From Xanthostigma xanthostigma (taxonomy: Eukaryota > Arthropoda > Insecta > Raphidioptera > Raphidiidae): a stretch of 64,000 nucleotides of DNA. This document shows, piece by piece, positions 51,810 through 62,724 of the stretch. The position numbers and the translations under genes are program-made. Below the pieces are notes generated by a model. It worked only from the letters and a program-made list of their open reading frames with translations, was not told the DNA's origin and did no database searches. The DNA lies in NCBI GenBank assembly GCA_963575645.1, contig OY754473.1, positions 6,510,001 to 6,574,000 on the forward strand, given 5' to 3'. Positions within the stretch are counted from its first letter, which is position 1, and every line of letters starts with the position of its first letter.

Positions 51810-52422
51810 TCTATACTAATATATAAAGCTGAAGAGTTTGTTTGTTTGTTTGAACGCGCTAATCTCAGGAACTACTGGTTCAAATTGAATAAATTTTTTT
51901 TTGTTGGATAGCCCATTTACCGAGGAAGGCTATAGGCTATATAATATTACGCTACGACCATTAGGAACGGAGCTTTAATGAAAAATGTTGCAAAAAGTAT
52001 CTCAAAAATAAGCTTCTATTCATGTAAAATGCACTAACTAGATATACTCATATTAGTGATGAAAGAACACGACCTCAGGTAGATCAATCGGTAGCGCATA
52101 CGACTGTCAATATCAGGGTCGTGGGTTCGAGCCCCACGTTGGGTGAATATATTTTTATTTTTTTTTATTTTTTACATTGCTTTCTTCTTAGGCTTACATT
52201 TAAATTTATTTTAATTTTATTTAATTCATTTAAAAAAAATATTAGTTAAAAAAAGTTTAAATACTGCTCTTTATCGACAAAAACTTTTGAACGGTAACTC
52301 CGATCATCATGAAATTTGGACACAACATTCATCTCGGTAAACTAAGATGAATGTGTGTACTCATGTCCCTTCCTTCCCCATTCGTTCTTTTGCACCCGGG
52401 TGAAACCGGGCGGGACCGCTAG
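51810..52422 (+). mobile_element. Helitron A with tRNA-Lys-like cargo, complete
   Basis: TCTATACTAATATATAAAGC starts it after A (51809). It ends CCCGGGTGAAACCGGG, CGGGACCG, CTAG before T (52423). 613 bp. The 3' hairpin stem CCCGG/CCGGG lies 8 bp from CTAG. No protein frame. Confidence 0.9.
52071..52144 (+). repeat. tRNA-Lys-like pseudo-tRNA within Helitron A
   Basis: AGATCAATCGGTAGCGCATA, anticodon region GACTGTCAATATCAGG, then GTGGGTTCGAGCCCCACG and TTGGGTG. Acceptor 5' strand is degraded. The T-arm is perfect. T-runs follow directly (52150 on). Confidence 0.7.
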
Positions 52423-53160
52423 TAATATATAAGGTATTATAGTACCTACGTATATTTTCAAACTCTTGATCGATACCGTGTCAAAAGAAATTTTCCTTCA
52501 AAAACAACACGTAAGTCAGTGTGGTGAGTGCGGTAAAGATTTTTTTTTGTAATCAATAAACAAACAATATTCGAAGAAGACAAGTTGATTGTTATGTTAA
52601 ATTAGACCATTATTAACGCGACAACAATTACACGAGTGACAATGACCGATCGGTCGGTTTAAAGTGTTCCGTCATTTTGTTCTTTAGATTATATTGATTG
52701 TTGTAACCAATCATTGCTACCACACCATTTTTATTGTTATATTTAATACAGTTGTCAGTCCTTATCGAATAAATCATCGTAACAATTGACCGACCATCTA
52801 GTGTCTTGACGCTATATTCACAGCTCAAAAAAGTAAAAAAGTGTATGCGTTTATTTTAACTTCCCCCGACGTGAATAAAAAAAAGAAAAAAAATTAAAAC
52901 CAAATTATTAAAACAGAGAAAAAAAAGAAACAAATCAAAGTTTTTTTTTGTTATCAGGAGTCCGGAATTTCAATATCAAATTTTTTTTTCGACTTCCGGA
53001 CGGCCCCCGACTACTGATTTTAATAAAATACTGTCTCATGTTTTTCTTCTCTCTTTTTTTAACTTTATTAAATCTTTGTTAGTTTTTTTTGCATTTCAAA
53101 TATTGTTTTATGCGAAAGTGTTTAGTTTGAATAGATTATATGATCCAATAGGTTCAAATA
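52423..53160. other. Spacer, nothing identified
   Basis: The 66-residue minus frame at 52628-52828 (NNKNGVVAMIGYNNQYNLKN) is not recognisable. Poly-purine/pyrimidine patches at 52870-53080. Confidence 0.4.
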
Positions 53161-53640
53161 TTTGTTTGTCTCAAGAAATTTTTGTTTGGTCCAAATCAAT
53201 TATACGATCTAATAGGCACAAACGAATCTTTTGGTCCAAATAAAATACACGATCCAATAAGCACAAACTAATCTTTTGGCCCAAATAAAATACACGATCC
53301 TTAAGCCACAAACTAATCTTTTGGTCCAAATAAAATACACGATCCAATAGGCACAAACGAATCTTTTCGTCCTAATAAAATACACGACCCAATAGGCACA
53401 AACGAATCTTTTGGTCCAAATAAAATACACGATCCAATAAGCACAAACGAATCTTTTGGTCCAAATAAAATACACGATCCAATAGGCACAAACTAATTTT
53501 TCGGTCAAAATAAAATACACGATCTAATAGGTACAAACTAATCATTTGGTCCAAATAAAATACACGATCCAATAGGCACAAACGGATCTTCTGGTCCAAA
53601 CAAAATACACGATCCAATATGCACAAAGAAATATTTCCCA
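53161..53640 (-). repeat. 45-bp minisatellite, about 10.5 units
   Basis: TAAAATACACGATCCAATAG recurs every 45 bp (for example 53241, 53286, 53331, 53376). The unit length is a multiple of three, so minus-strand frames stay open and give 15-residue repeats (DQKIRLCLLDRVFYL; in another frame VYFIWTKRFVCAYWI). No start context or domain suggests a real protein. Confidence 0.9.
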
Positions 53641-54086
53641 AAACCCTCGGCTATTTTCAATCCCCTTATTGACCCAAATCTTTCCCTATAACCTCGACTG
53701 CCAGTTCAATAAAAATTTACAGTGAATAATTGATTTTCAAATATTAAAAAATACCTCGAAGTGATGTAACGTTTCCATGATAACAACCGCAACGGCATAT
53801 TTACGTCAATCAGTCGCGATATAGAAATTGAATAATGGGAGGGTACCGCGCCCCTGATCGGTCTTCTGACTCAACAATATAGCGTCACCATTGTCGAGTT
53901 GAAGTGGCAATAAAAACACTTGTGATCGCCACGGTTCACTAACGCCATGAAAACCGCCAAAGCACGTACGCCATGTTAACATGAGTATAATATTGACTGT
54001 TAAAAACGCCCCATCAATATTTCTATCGGGTGGTTAGAAAACGTCTGACTTGGATTTGCGATGCTGCTGAAATCAGTGGTTCTAAT
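53641..54086. other. Spacer, nothing identified
   Basis: No supported feature. Confidence 0.4.
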
Positions 54087-54585
54087 TAGTAATGTGCCGG
54101 ATATCCGTATCCGTATCCGTTAGTTTTTGGCGGATCTTTTACCTTATTAATTTTCAATTCATAGATGAAATTTTATATATATAGGTGATTAGGTAATAAT
54201 GAAAACCTGTTAAATACCATTCAGATTATTTTTTATTTTTTTAAATCGTATTTGGCACCTTTATATTGCAAACATTAATCGTAGTGAGTACCATACTAAT
54301 AGTACATAACTCAAAGGTACTAAATCAACTAAGTATATTTATAATGAGATATTGCACATCGATCTTTGGAAAGAGACAATCTGTTATGATAGTTAACTCT
54401 TAAAGAGGTCAATAACTTTTTCCCATAACAGATAGTCTCTTTCCAAAGGTCGATGTGCAATATTTACCGCCGCGTACTCTAAGAAAGTTAAGATCCGTAT
54501 CCGTATCCGTGGATCTTGAAACCAAAAATCCGTATTCAGATTCGTATCCGCGGATATACATTTTTAACGATCCGGCACACCACTA
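54087..54585. mobile_element. hAT-type MITE with near-perfect duplication
   Basis: TAGTAATGTGCCGGATATCC at the left and AACGATCCGGCACACCACTA at the right are inverted. The 8-bp flanks GTTCTAAT and GTTTTAAT agree at 7 of 8. Subterminal repeats of TCCGTA occur on both sides. An inner hairpin (54351-54393 with 54423-54465) contains CACATCGATCTTTGGAAAGA and its complement. Confidence 0.8.
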
Positions 54586-54616
54586 GTTTTAATATTCACT
54601 GCATTTTGAGAGTTCG

Positions 54617-55090
54617 TAAAGCGGCCTACACACCTTGATACAAGCTGCGATGCAGGCATCGACTCTTATGTTTCATGATGCAAGTAGCAGTGTGTGTAGT
54701 ACTGAATCACGTATTTGAAATCAGTTGCGGCTTGCAGCGATACAGAGTCTGGAATCCCATTTTGGTCGGCGTGCCACGACGCCGAGTCGACGATGCTGAT
54801 GCAAGTTTCAGCGTGTATAGAATTGCGTCTATGCCAAGACGTTATTAATTTATTTACCCGCGCCATTTTAGAGGTTACTTTGTTGTTTGTGTGTGTAATT
54901 TCCATGATGGAAAGTGATCGTGTATTTTGGGAAGAGTTCATAAACATTTATCATCTGCATACGTGTCTTTGGAATACAAATGTACTTTTAGCTCTTCCAA
55001 TAAAGCATTTGAATAACGTTTTCTTTCTATAAAACATCTTTTTGACGATTTCCTTTTTGATTTCCTTTTATGGAGTATAAAGAGTGCCTC
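54617..55090 (-). mobile_element. PIF/Harbinger element, truncated copy
   Basis: It starts AAGCGGCCTACACACCTTGA and is the inverted partner of the right 470 bp of 23935-24635, through CCGAGTCGACGATGCTGATG and TTATCATCTGCATACGTGTC. The end that would hold the other inverted repeat is missing. The frames here are not conserved between copies. Confidence 0.7.
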
Positions 55091-55587
55091 AAGTCTCAAC
55101 TACTACACGCGAAGTAATGGTCCACCCTATATCTATATTTTTGGAGAGAAAAAAAAAACTGTTAAGATTCAAGAAGTAGTGCGGCGTTGAAAAGTCGTTG
55201 AATAATACAAACAATCTGAAATAAGCGGTCGTCTTATAGTAGGTACCTAGTAGTCGCCTTGTCGTTCTTTTTGTTCGGTATTTTTATTACTCGATAATTT
55301 GTATGAGTTTTCTGCTTCTCTGAAACAGTTTTTATTTTTATATTTGGACCACAAAACATTTTAGGTTATAATATTATTTTTCAGAGGATAATAGATCAAT
55401 AACAAAAAATAATATTAAGTATAATAATTACTGGATCTGAAACACATATTATCATGTCATTTTAGGTTATGTCTAATATTTTGAAATTTTTTTATGCCAA
55501 TAGAAAAATTATTTTATTAAAATGAATTACAACCTTAATTAAATTATTTATTTATTTGTTCTGGCAACATTTTCTTTGCACTATCTA
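55091..55587. other. Spacer, nothing identified
   Basis: No supported feature. Confidence 0.4.
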
Positions 55588-55976
55588 TCTATATGCCTAC
55601 AAAATTCCCGTGTCACAATTTTGGCCACGCTAATCTTCGAAACCACTGAACCGATTTTAATGAAATTTTGTAAATGTGTCTTGCTTGGTGCAACTTACTT
55701 TATTAAATATTTTGTACAAAATTACGGTGTTTTCTCAAAAAAATTGTTTTAATAAGATGTAACGACATCTGATAGAATTTACTCAGAGCTATTAGTTTAG
55801 AAGCAAACAAAAAAAAAACTGTTTTAGTACCAAGTAGTGACATCAGTTAGAATTCGCTCAAAACTGTCAGTTCAGAAGCAAATCTGATAGGATTTGCTCA
55901 ATGCTATATTAGTTTAGACGCCGGGCCGCAATTGAAATACATTTTGCACCAGGGTGAAACCGGGACGGACCGCTAG
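55588..55976 (+). mobile_element. Helitron C, complete
   Basis: TCTATATGCCTACAAAATTC begins it after A and CAGGGTGAAACCGGGACGGACCG-type end closes it with CTAG before T (55977). The interior has GCTAATCTTCGAAACCACTG and three repeats of GACATCTGATAG/GAATTYRCTCA. 389 bp. Confidence 0.8.
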
Positions 55977-56249
55977 TTTCGTATAAAATAGCTGCTTTTC
56001 ATTAAGTGAAAACCAACTATTTTTATAGTGGTTACCAGCAAAAATATGGTACATATTAACTTAAAACTCGCTAGCCCTTGTTATCACAAGTTTATCACAA
56101 CTAGGCAGTAACAAAACTCATTTCACCCTGAATTTTAGTCGTCAATTGGCCGCCATTTTTAAATCTGTCGCCATATTAAATAAATTCAAACATTTTATGA
56201 ATATATTTTTTTAATAACCCAATTGGATTCATGCCATTTGTCTTATTTG
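55977..56249. other. Spacer, nothing identified
   Basis: No supported feature. Confidence 0.4.
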
Positions 56250-56842
56250 AAATGTGTATCATATAATATATTAATACGCTAAGGTTAAAGATGCTTGCCT
56301 CCCTTTTTAGAAAAAACCTCACAATTTCTCCACATAAATTATATATCATTTTACAGATAATTGCTTGCTCTACTGACATCGACAACTAAAAAAATTATTA
56401 TTGCTTTTGTTTTTGTATATTAATTAAAATACAGCAACGCTGAACAACGTCTGCCATCTGACGGCAACACTTCGATCTGTCATCTGACCTTCATATTGTA
56501 ATACAACAGACACAATTCTGCATACTGCCATCTGACGGCTATAATTTTTAAACAGCGAGCAACGCTGAGCAACGTCACAGCAATGCTGTTTGATGCCATC
56601 TGACGGCTTAGCTCAACGCTTTCGCTACTTGCGCCTCTAGATGACAATTTTAGTAAAATATTTCTTCGATCCGTCATCTGAGCTTCATATTGTAATACAA
56701 CAAAAAGAAGAACGTTATATAAGCAGTGTGCAAAATTACAAACAAATTGAAGACCTACAATCATATTTAAAAAATAATTTTGTAAAGTGATAATTATTAT
56801 ATGTACTTATTTAGTGCGAATAATTCGCACAGGTCACACTAG
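56250..56842 (-). mobile_element. Repeat S, copy 3
   Basis: Minus strand starts AGTGTGACCTGTGCGAATTA and is colinear with copies at 9893 and 48226. It ends near CTTAGCGTATTAATATA. A 94-residue minus frame is shared in part with copy 1 (YNVLLFVVLQYEAQ) but is interrupted in copy 2. Confidence 0.7.
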
Positions 56843-57241
56843 TATATACTTAATATTTTAATAAAAGAAACAAACACGTGTTTTGTATTAAAAGTTTTTT
56901 TTGCTGTTTAACGTTGGTACGATGTTCTCTGACCATGTTCTGTCAAAGTTAACAATTAGAAAGAATGTACTTTTTATCGGAAAAGAAAATTTATATCTTA
57001 CACAAATCGATTCAATGTAAAACAAGAGACGGTGCAAAATTCTTCTGGAAGCTCTTTAATGTTATACAGTTGAGCAAACGTATCGCAGTCGACTTTGAAT
57101 CGGCCGCTTCACAGCGGCGGAGCTGCGGTGATTTATATTTTCGGTGTAAAATATCAAATAAAAACTGCATCACTTTTCGTGTGTGGTTTTTGTGTTTTAT
57201 AATTCAATGTAAACAAAATATATTAATGTAAGGATGAGTAA
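56843..57241. other. Spacer, nothing identified
   Basis: The 88-residue frame (56965-57231) is basic and hydrophobic at its end; no domain is recognised. Confidence 0.35.
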
Positions 57242-57854
57242 TCCATACTAATATATAAAGCTGAAGAGTTTGTTTGTTTGAACGCGCTAATCTCAGAAAC
57301 TACTGGTTCAAATTGAAAAAAAAAATTTTTGTTGGATAGCCCATTCATCGAAGAAGGCTATAGGCTATATAATATCACGCTACGACCATTAGGAGCGGAG
57401 CATTAATGAAAAATGTTGCAAAATGTATCTAAAAAAAAAAGCTTATATTCAGGTGAAATGCACTAACTATACTCATATTAGCGGTGTCAATACACGACTC
57501 CGGCTGGCTCAATCGGTAGAGCATGCGACTGTCAATATCAGGCTCGTGAGTTCGAGCCCCACGTTGAGCGAGTATATTTTTATTTTTTTTTTTATTTTCT
57601 ACATTGCTTTCTACTCAGGCTTACATTTTAATTTATTTTAATTTTATTTAATTAATTACAAAAAAATTATTAGTTCAAAAAAGTAGATATAAATACTCCT
57701 TTTTATCGACAAAAACTTTTGAACGGTAACTCCGATCATCATGAAATTTGGACACAACATTCATCTCGGTAAACTAAGATGAATGTGTGTACTCATGTTC
57801 CTTCCTTCCCCATTCGTTCTTTTACACCCGAGTGAAACCGGACGGGATCGCTAG
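57242..57854 (+). mobile_element. Helitron A with tRNA-Lys-like cargo, complete
   Basis: TCCATACTAATATATAAAGC begins it after A (57241) and CGGACGGGATCGCTAG ends it before T (57855). 613 bp, colinear with 51810-52422. Confidence 0.9.
57498..57570 (+). repeat. tRNA-Lys-like pseudo-tRNA within Helitron A
   Basis: CTCCGGCTGGCTCAATCGGT, GAGCATGCGACTGTCAATAT and GAGTTCGAGCCCCACGTTGA. D- and T-arms pair; the anticodon stem keeps the family's mismatches and the anticodon is GTC. T-runs follow at 57578. Confidence 0.75.
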
Positions 57855-57876
57855 TAAAAAATAAGTTAAAAAACTT

Positions 57877-58109
57877 AAACCCGACTACTGAAAAGTATGA
57901 AACAAGACAATATTCTCATTTGAGGATAGCCGTGGTTATATGCCACCTACCCTAACAAAACATTACAATATTATAACAGCACTAAGCGGCAAAGTGCATT
58001 ACGCTATACATTTAAAGGGGCCTCATATATTATATGAGATGACATACGACCACGACTATCCTCAGATGAGAATATTTTCTTGTTTCATACTTTTCAGTAG
58101 TCGGGTTTT
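57877..58109. mobile_element. MITE with about 58-bp inverted ends
   Basis: AAACCCGACTACTGAAAAGT and AGTATGAAACAAGACAATAT at the left are complementary to TTTCATACTTTTCAGTAGTC and GGGTTT at the right; the arms run in to GAGGATAG. 233 bp. No copies elsewhere in the window. Confidence 0.75.
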
Positions 58110-58130
58110 AGTTTTTTTATTTAAATTATT

Positions 58131-58395
58131 TTTTTGACGTGATAACGTCTTATTAAATTGATGAAACACCGGCTGCATGCACGAAAAAGTGTAACGTTCA
58201 GAAAAGTGTCACGTTCCGCCTGACCCTGTGCGTGCAAGCGAGAGCGCAGTATAAGCGATAGAGAGTCGGTAAAAATATAGTTTGACAGCTACTAAAATTT
58301 AGGTTATGTATTATTAAATATGATATTCGAGCGGAATACGTTATCACGTAAAACTATCGTCCGTAAACCGACTTTACAGACAACCAATTTTATTT
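58131..58395 (+). mobile_element. Repeat V copy
   Basis: TTGACGTGATAACGTCTTAT to ACTTTACAGACAACCAATTT. The middle includes GTGTAACGTTCAGAAAAGTG and the GACAGCTACTAAAATTTAGG segment shared with 33893-34256. Confidence 0.7.
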
Positions 58396-59435
58396 GTTTT
58401 CAATTTGCTCCCCTTTGGCACCAAAATTCAAAAATAACTGTAGCCTATGTTACCCGGGCCATAATAAGGAATCGATTGACACCTTATTTATCAAAATCGG
58501 ATGAATAGTTTAGGCGCTACAGTGGAACATCCGTAAATACAAACATACATAGACTGCTAAACTCATAACCCTTCCTTTTGGCGTCGCCGCAGTACTGCAG
58601 TCGCAGTACGTTGGCCGTGAGTTCCTACTCATCCTTTTTTCCTTAGGAGCTACCCCCACTACCCAAAACGCAGGGTAAGCAGTTATTCTCTCTGGTCACA
58701 CGTGTTGAAATAAAAATATGTAAACACGCAACACCTGAGAGTCGCGAAGACAGCGGCACAAACGCCTTGCAGAGGTGTTTGACAATCGGATTTATGGCCG
58801 TGCCGTCGATTGTTAATGATCCATTCTTTGTTACCAGACAATGGATTGATTGATTTTTGCATATGTGTGACCGTTTTCGAGGGAACATCACGAAATTTGT
58901 TTGTGCACATACAAACTTCCAAAATATTCGAAAGATATCGATCGTTGAATAAAATGTGTTTTTTTACTTCGAAGATTTCTTTTCAAGATACACTCTTAGT
59001 CAAAATTGTCGCACCACGGGTTGAAGAATGCATTGTCCAGAAATCTGACCTGACAATAACCTAAATGATTGATTTATCTACATAGAAAAAAAACGAGTGT
59101 GCTTTAGAGTTTAGACCACACGACTGAAGTAAAACTTCTTCCTGCCATAATTTGTTATTATTCACCCGAAAATTCACAAAATATGAACTTTAAAATGATT
59201 TCACAATTTTATACACTTTGAACGTAGAATATTTAATGTACAGAACAAAATATTAATTTATAAAATAGTTCAAGAACGAAATGAACAGTCTAATGTAAGA
59301 AGAAATAAATATAAACATAAAGATAATGAAAACAAAAGTAATACATTGCAATTACTTAGCTCTCGTTGGATTTTAAGCGTAAATCTTTATGAAATATTAT
59401 TTAAAGTAGGTTTACAAAACTTTTTTCTGTCACCC
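58396..59435. other. Spacer with repeat-like tail and unassigned frames
   Basis: ATCGGATGAATAGTTTAGGC with ACAAACATACATAG and CATAACCCTTCCTTTTGGCG (58495-58585) looks like the end of an insect RTE-type or Helitron repeat. Minus frames at 58643-58922 are unrecognised. Confidence 0.35.
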
Positions 59436-59545
59436 GATAGCGCCACTGGCAAGTAAAGTATGTGTCATTCTATTGTTAGCACTGCTTATATTTTCGTCCT
59501 GATGGCGCTACTAGCCAGTGAAGTATTTGTCATCCTCTTTCTATC
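59436..59545 (+). repeat. Direct duplication of about 45 bp
   Basis: GATAGCGCCACTGGCAAGTA with AAGTATGTGTCATTCT is repeated as GATGGCGCTACTAGCCAGTG with AAGTATTTGTCATCCT about 65 bp later. Purpose unknown. Confidence 0.55.
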
Positions 59546-60092
59546 TTCACTAACTTAGGTATATCTTCCTCTCAACTTCCGTTCGCCTCGCCCGATCACA
59601 CTTCCGTAAATCTCTCGTCAGGCATTTACCAGCTTACTTCCCAAGTAAAGCGTGCGTAAAAAAATTTTACTTAAAAAATTCCGAGTCCAAGTATCAATAA
59701 TTAATTGTTATAATAGTGTAATTGTCACAAGTTCAACAATTATTATAAACAAACGCAATTAATTATTTTATTGGTGTCGTGTGATAATTCCTATATAAAA
59801 GCGTAATTGATATTAAACAGTCAACACCGTACAGTGTCAGTAAACCGCGATAGTTGTTGCAATAAAAAAACGACATAGTGTCTATTCTTCTACAGATTTC
59901 CTTGAAACAAAAACGTCACCTATAAACTACCAACTGCCATTTTATCTTAATAATGATAATAAAACACCATTTCTTAGTTCATTCTTTAGAGAATATAAAC
60001 TGCGTAATTTGTTTTATTATTTTTCTAAGTCCACCGATAGCCAGTGTTATTTGGGTCAAGCATCGATTCAAATGTTTTAATTTACAATTTCT
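59546..60092. other. Spacer, nothing identified
   Basis: No frame or repeat end is visible. Confidence 0.4.
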
Positions 60093-60798
60093 ATTGCACA
60101 TACCGCTAAATTAGCGGTATGTGCTTTATTATCGCTTTGAGCGTCAGAGCTGACTTTCGTTTATATAAGAAGTTATATCTAAGTTAATTTCACACGAAAT
60201 CCATTCAAATTGAAGCTTTTTGAAAAGAGGAGATTCTGATCTATAAAACAGAACCATTTTTAATTCAATTCGAGTTCATAAATACTATTAAAATTGTAAT
60301 TGAAAGTTACAAACAGCAGTTGTTGGTTGGTCTGTACGTATGTACGGATGTAGGTACGTATGTACGTCACGACTCTACAGATCGCAATTTTGGTCGGATT
60401 GCCTTGGGTTATATTTTATTCACTTTGTTTAGTATCAGACCAGAACCCTATTTAAATTCACATAAATGTGTTCAGTAGTTTAATTTTTATAAACAGTTTT
60501 ATTTTATTATTTTTGACAGCTAATAGTTAAAATAGTTGGCAAAACCAAAAGTGCACATCCCGCAATTTTCCACTGTATGATAAAAAAATAACAATTAAAA
60601 AATATTTTTAATAAATTTAACAAGATTTAAAAATTTAAAGAAATAAATAATTAAAAATTGAAAAAATATTTTTTTTTAAGTTTGCAAAAATAAAAAAAAT
60701 TAAGAACTAAGTATACATAATATAATATATAATTAATATCAAGTGGAATAAAATAAAACAAAATAAAAAGAAAAAAAAAAGAAAAAAATCAATGATAT

Positions 60799-60867
60799 CG
60801 TAAGGATTCGAACCCAGGACCTTGCCCTTGGGGATCCGACGGCATAACCATTGCGCCACGGCTGCCT
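60799..60867 (-). repeat. tRNA-like unit in element Z copy 2 (left)
   Basis: GCCGTGGCGCAATGGTTATG and CCTGGGTTCGAATCCTTACG on the minus strand give better A and B boxes than copy 1. A T-run follows on that strand. Confidence 0.6.
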
Positions 60868-61519
60868 AATACGTCTAGTGGTGTTATCACGGTATACAAG
60901 TGTAGCACTTGTTTTATGGATTACACTGTATTTACCAGCAATTATTATATTGTTTTAAACTATTACCTAGCTGTCAAAAATAATAAAAAATAAAACTGTT
61001 TATAAAAATTAAACTACTGAACACATTTTAGTGAATTTAAATAGGGTTCTGGTCTGATAGTAAACAAAGTGAATAAAATATAACCCAAGGCAATCCGACC
61101 AAAATTGCGATCTGTAGAGTCGTGACGTACGTACATACGTACGTACATACGTACGTACGTACATACGTACAGACCAACCGACAACTGCTGTTTGTGATTT
61201 TCAATTACAATTTTAATAGTATTTATGAACTCAAATTGATTTAAAAATGGTTCTATTTTATAGATTAGAATCTCCTCTTTTCAAAAAGCTTCAATTTGAA
61301 TGGATTTCGTGTGAAATTAACTTAGATATAACTTCTTATATGAACGAAAGTCAGCTCTGACGCACAAAGCGATAATAAAGCACATACCGCTAGTTTAGCG
61401 GTATGTGCAATAAAAAAACCTTAAAAAAACAAAAAAATACCTATTACTGTTATTGTAATGTAGTGTATTACGTAGAATAACTGCTCCACTTCTATACCAC
61501 AATAACAACGCAAGCTGAG

Positions 61520-61594
61520 ATATCAGAATGGCCGAGTGGTTAAACGCGTAGTCCAGTAATAGCAAGGTGCCGAGTTCGATTCCCGCTGACACAA
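61520..61594 (+). repeat. tRNA-like unit in element Z copy 2 (right)
   Basis: ATATCAGAATGGCCGAGTGG then TTAAACGCG (box A, Leu/Ser type) and GCCGAGTTCGATTCCCGC (box B). A T5 run follows within 10 nt. Confidence 0.65.
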
Positions 61595-61757
61595 GTAATT
61601 TTTAGTTTTTTTTCTATTCCATTTTTTTTTTATTTTTTTTCTATTTTTTTAATTGTTTTTTTTTTTAAATCTATTTTCTCAATTTTTTTCATTATAATAT
61701 GTACAGTGGAAAACTTGCGGGATGTGCACTTTTGGTTTTGCCAACTATATTAAGCTA

Positions 61758-62343
61758 CTAGCGGTGCCGCCCGATTTCACCCGAGTGTAAAAGAACAAAT
61801 GGTGAAGGGAGGAACATGAGTACACACATTCATCTTAGTTTACCGAGATGAATGTTGTGTCCAAATTTCATGATGATCGGAGTTACCGTTCAAAAGTTTT
61901 TGTCGATAAAAAGCAGTATTTATACTTTTTTAAACTAATAATTTTTTTTTTTTAATTAATTAAATAAAATTTAAATAGATTTAAATGTAAGCCTTAGAAG
62001 CAAGCAATGTAGAAAATAAAAAAAAAATAAAAATATATTCGCCCAACGTAGGGCTCGAAACCACGACCCTGATATTGACGGTCGTGTGCTCTACCGATTG
62101 AGCTAGCCGGCGTTGTATTGTATTTCACCTGAATAGAAGCTTATTTTTGAGATACATTTTGCAACATTTTTCATTAATGCTCCGCTCCTAATGGTCGTAG
62201 CCTGATTTTATATAGCCTATAGCCTTCCTCGATAAATGGGCTATCCAACAAAAAAAAATTTCAATTTGAACCAGTAGTTCCTGAGATTAGCGCGTTCAAA
62301 CAAACAAGCAAACTCTTCAGCGTTATACATATATTAGTATAGA
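61758..62343 (-). mobile_element. Helitron A with tRNA-Lys-like cargo, complete
   Basis: TCTATACTAATATATGTATA starts it on the minus strand at 62343 and CGGGCGGCACCGCTAG closes it at 61758, between A and T. 586 bp. Its 3' end lies 9 bp from element Z copy 2. Confidence 0.85.
62040..62112 (-). repeat. tRNA-Lys-like pseudo-tRNA within Helitron A
   Basis: Minus strand GCCGGCTAGCTCAATCGGTA, anticodon CCGTCAA, and GGTTTCGAGCCCTACGTTGG. Box B has one insertion-like change (GGTTTCGAG). T-run follows. Confidence 0.65.
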
Positions 62344-62597
62344 TATGATTCAATGGAATGATCAGTGCAGTTTGCCAACATTGGTATACCTAGATGTATT
62401 TTCACCAAATTCGGGCTGCAAAAACTGTGAGCAAAGCTAAATCCCTTTCTTTTATTTGTCTGAGGTTTGAATCAAAGATGGCAAGGTAACTGTATAACAA
62501 TGTGTGTTTCATTCAACAACAATGGCAAACACTGTGCTTTAAATTTGTATTGTTAATTGTTGTAATCTAATGAGTTGCAATTGATCGTTATATAAAA
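62344..62597. other. Spacer, nothing identified
   Basis: No supported feature. Confidence 0.4.
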
Positions 62598-62700
62598 CTA
62601 GCGGTCCGTCCCGGTTTCACCCGGGTGCAAAAGAACGAATGTGGGGGTGAGAACATGATGATCGTAGTTACCGTTCAAAAGTTTTTGTCGGACACACACA
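62598..62700 (-). mobile_element. Helitron A, 3' terminal fragment
   Basis: CTAG next to A, then GTCCGTCCCGGTTTCACCCG hairpin and GATCGTAGTTACCGTTCAAA. It ends near GTCGGACACAC; the mariner-derived element follows. Confidence 0.7.
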
Positions 62701-62724
62701 TTTTGATTTTAAGTTTTATATATA

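Larger units (their letters stand above)
60093..61748 (+). mobile_element. Compound element Z, copy 2
   Basis: Same A-B-A'-B' order as 43161-44789: A 60093-60528, B 60532-60579, A' 60958-61411, B' 61702-61748. The terminal hairpins GCACATACCGCTA/TAGCGGTATGTGC and both tRNA-like units are kept. A TAAAAAAACCTTAAAAAAAC insert follows A' here, whereas in copy 1 a similar insert follows A. The GTAC/GTAT microsatellite is longer. Confidence 0.7.

Noticed and set aside
52071..52144. Working tRNA-Lys gene
   Set aside because: The anticodon stem has mismatches and the anticodon differs from Lys in all five copies; it lies at a fixed place in a Helitron.
53161..53640. CRISPR-like array
   Set aside because: The 45-bp units are head-to-tail with no unique spacers; it is a minisatellite.
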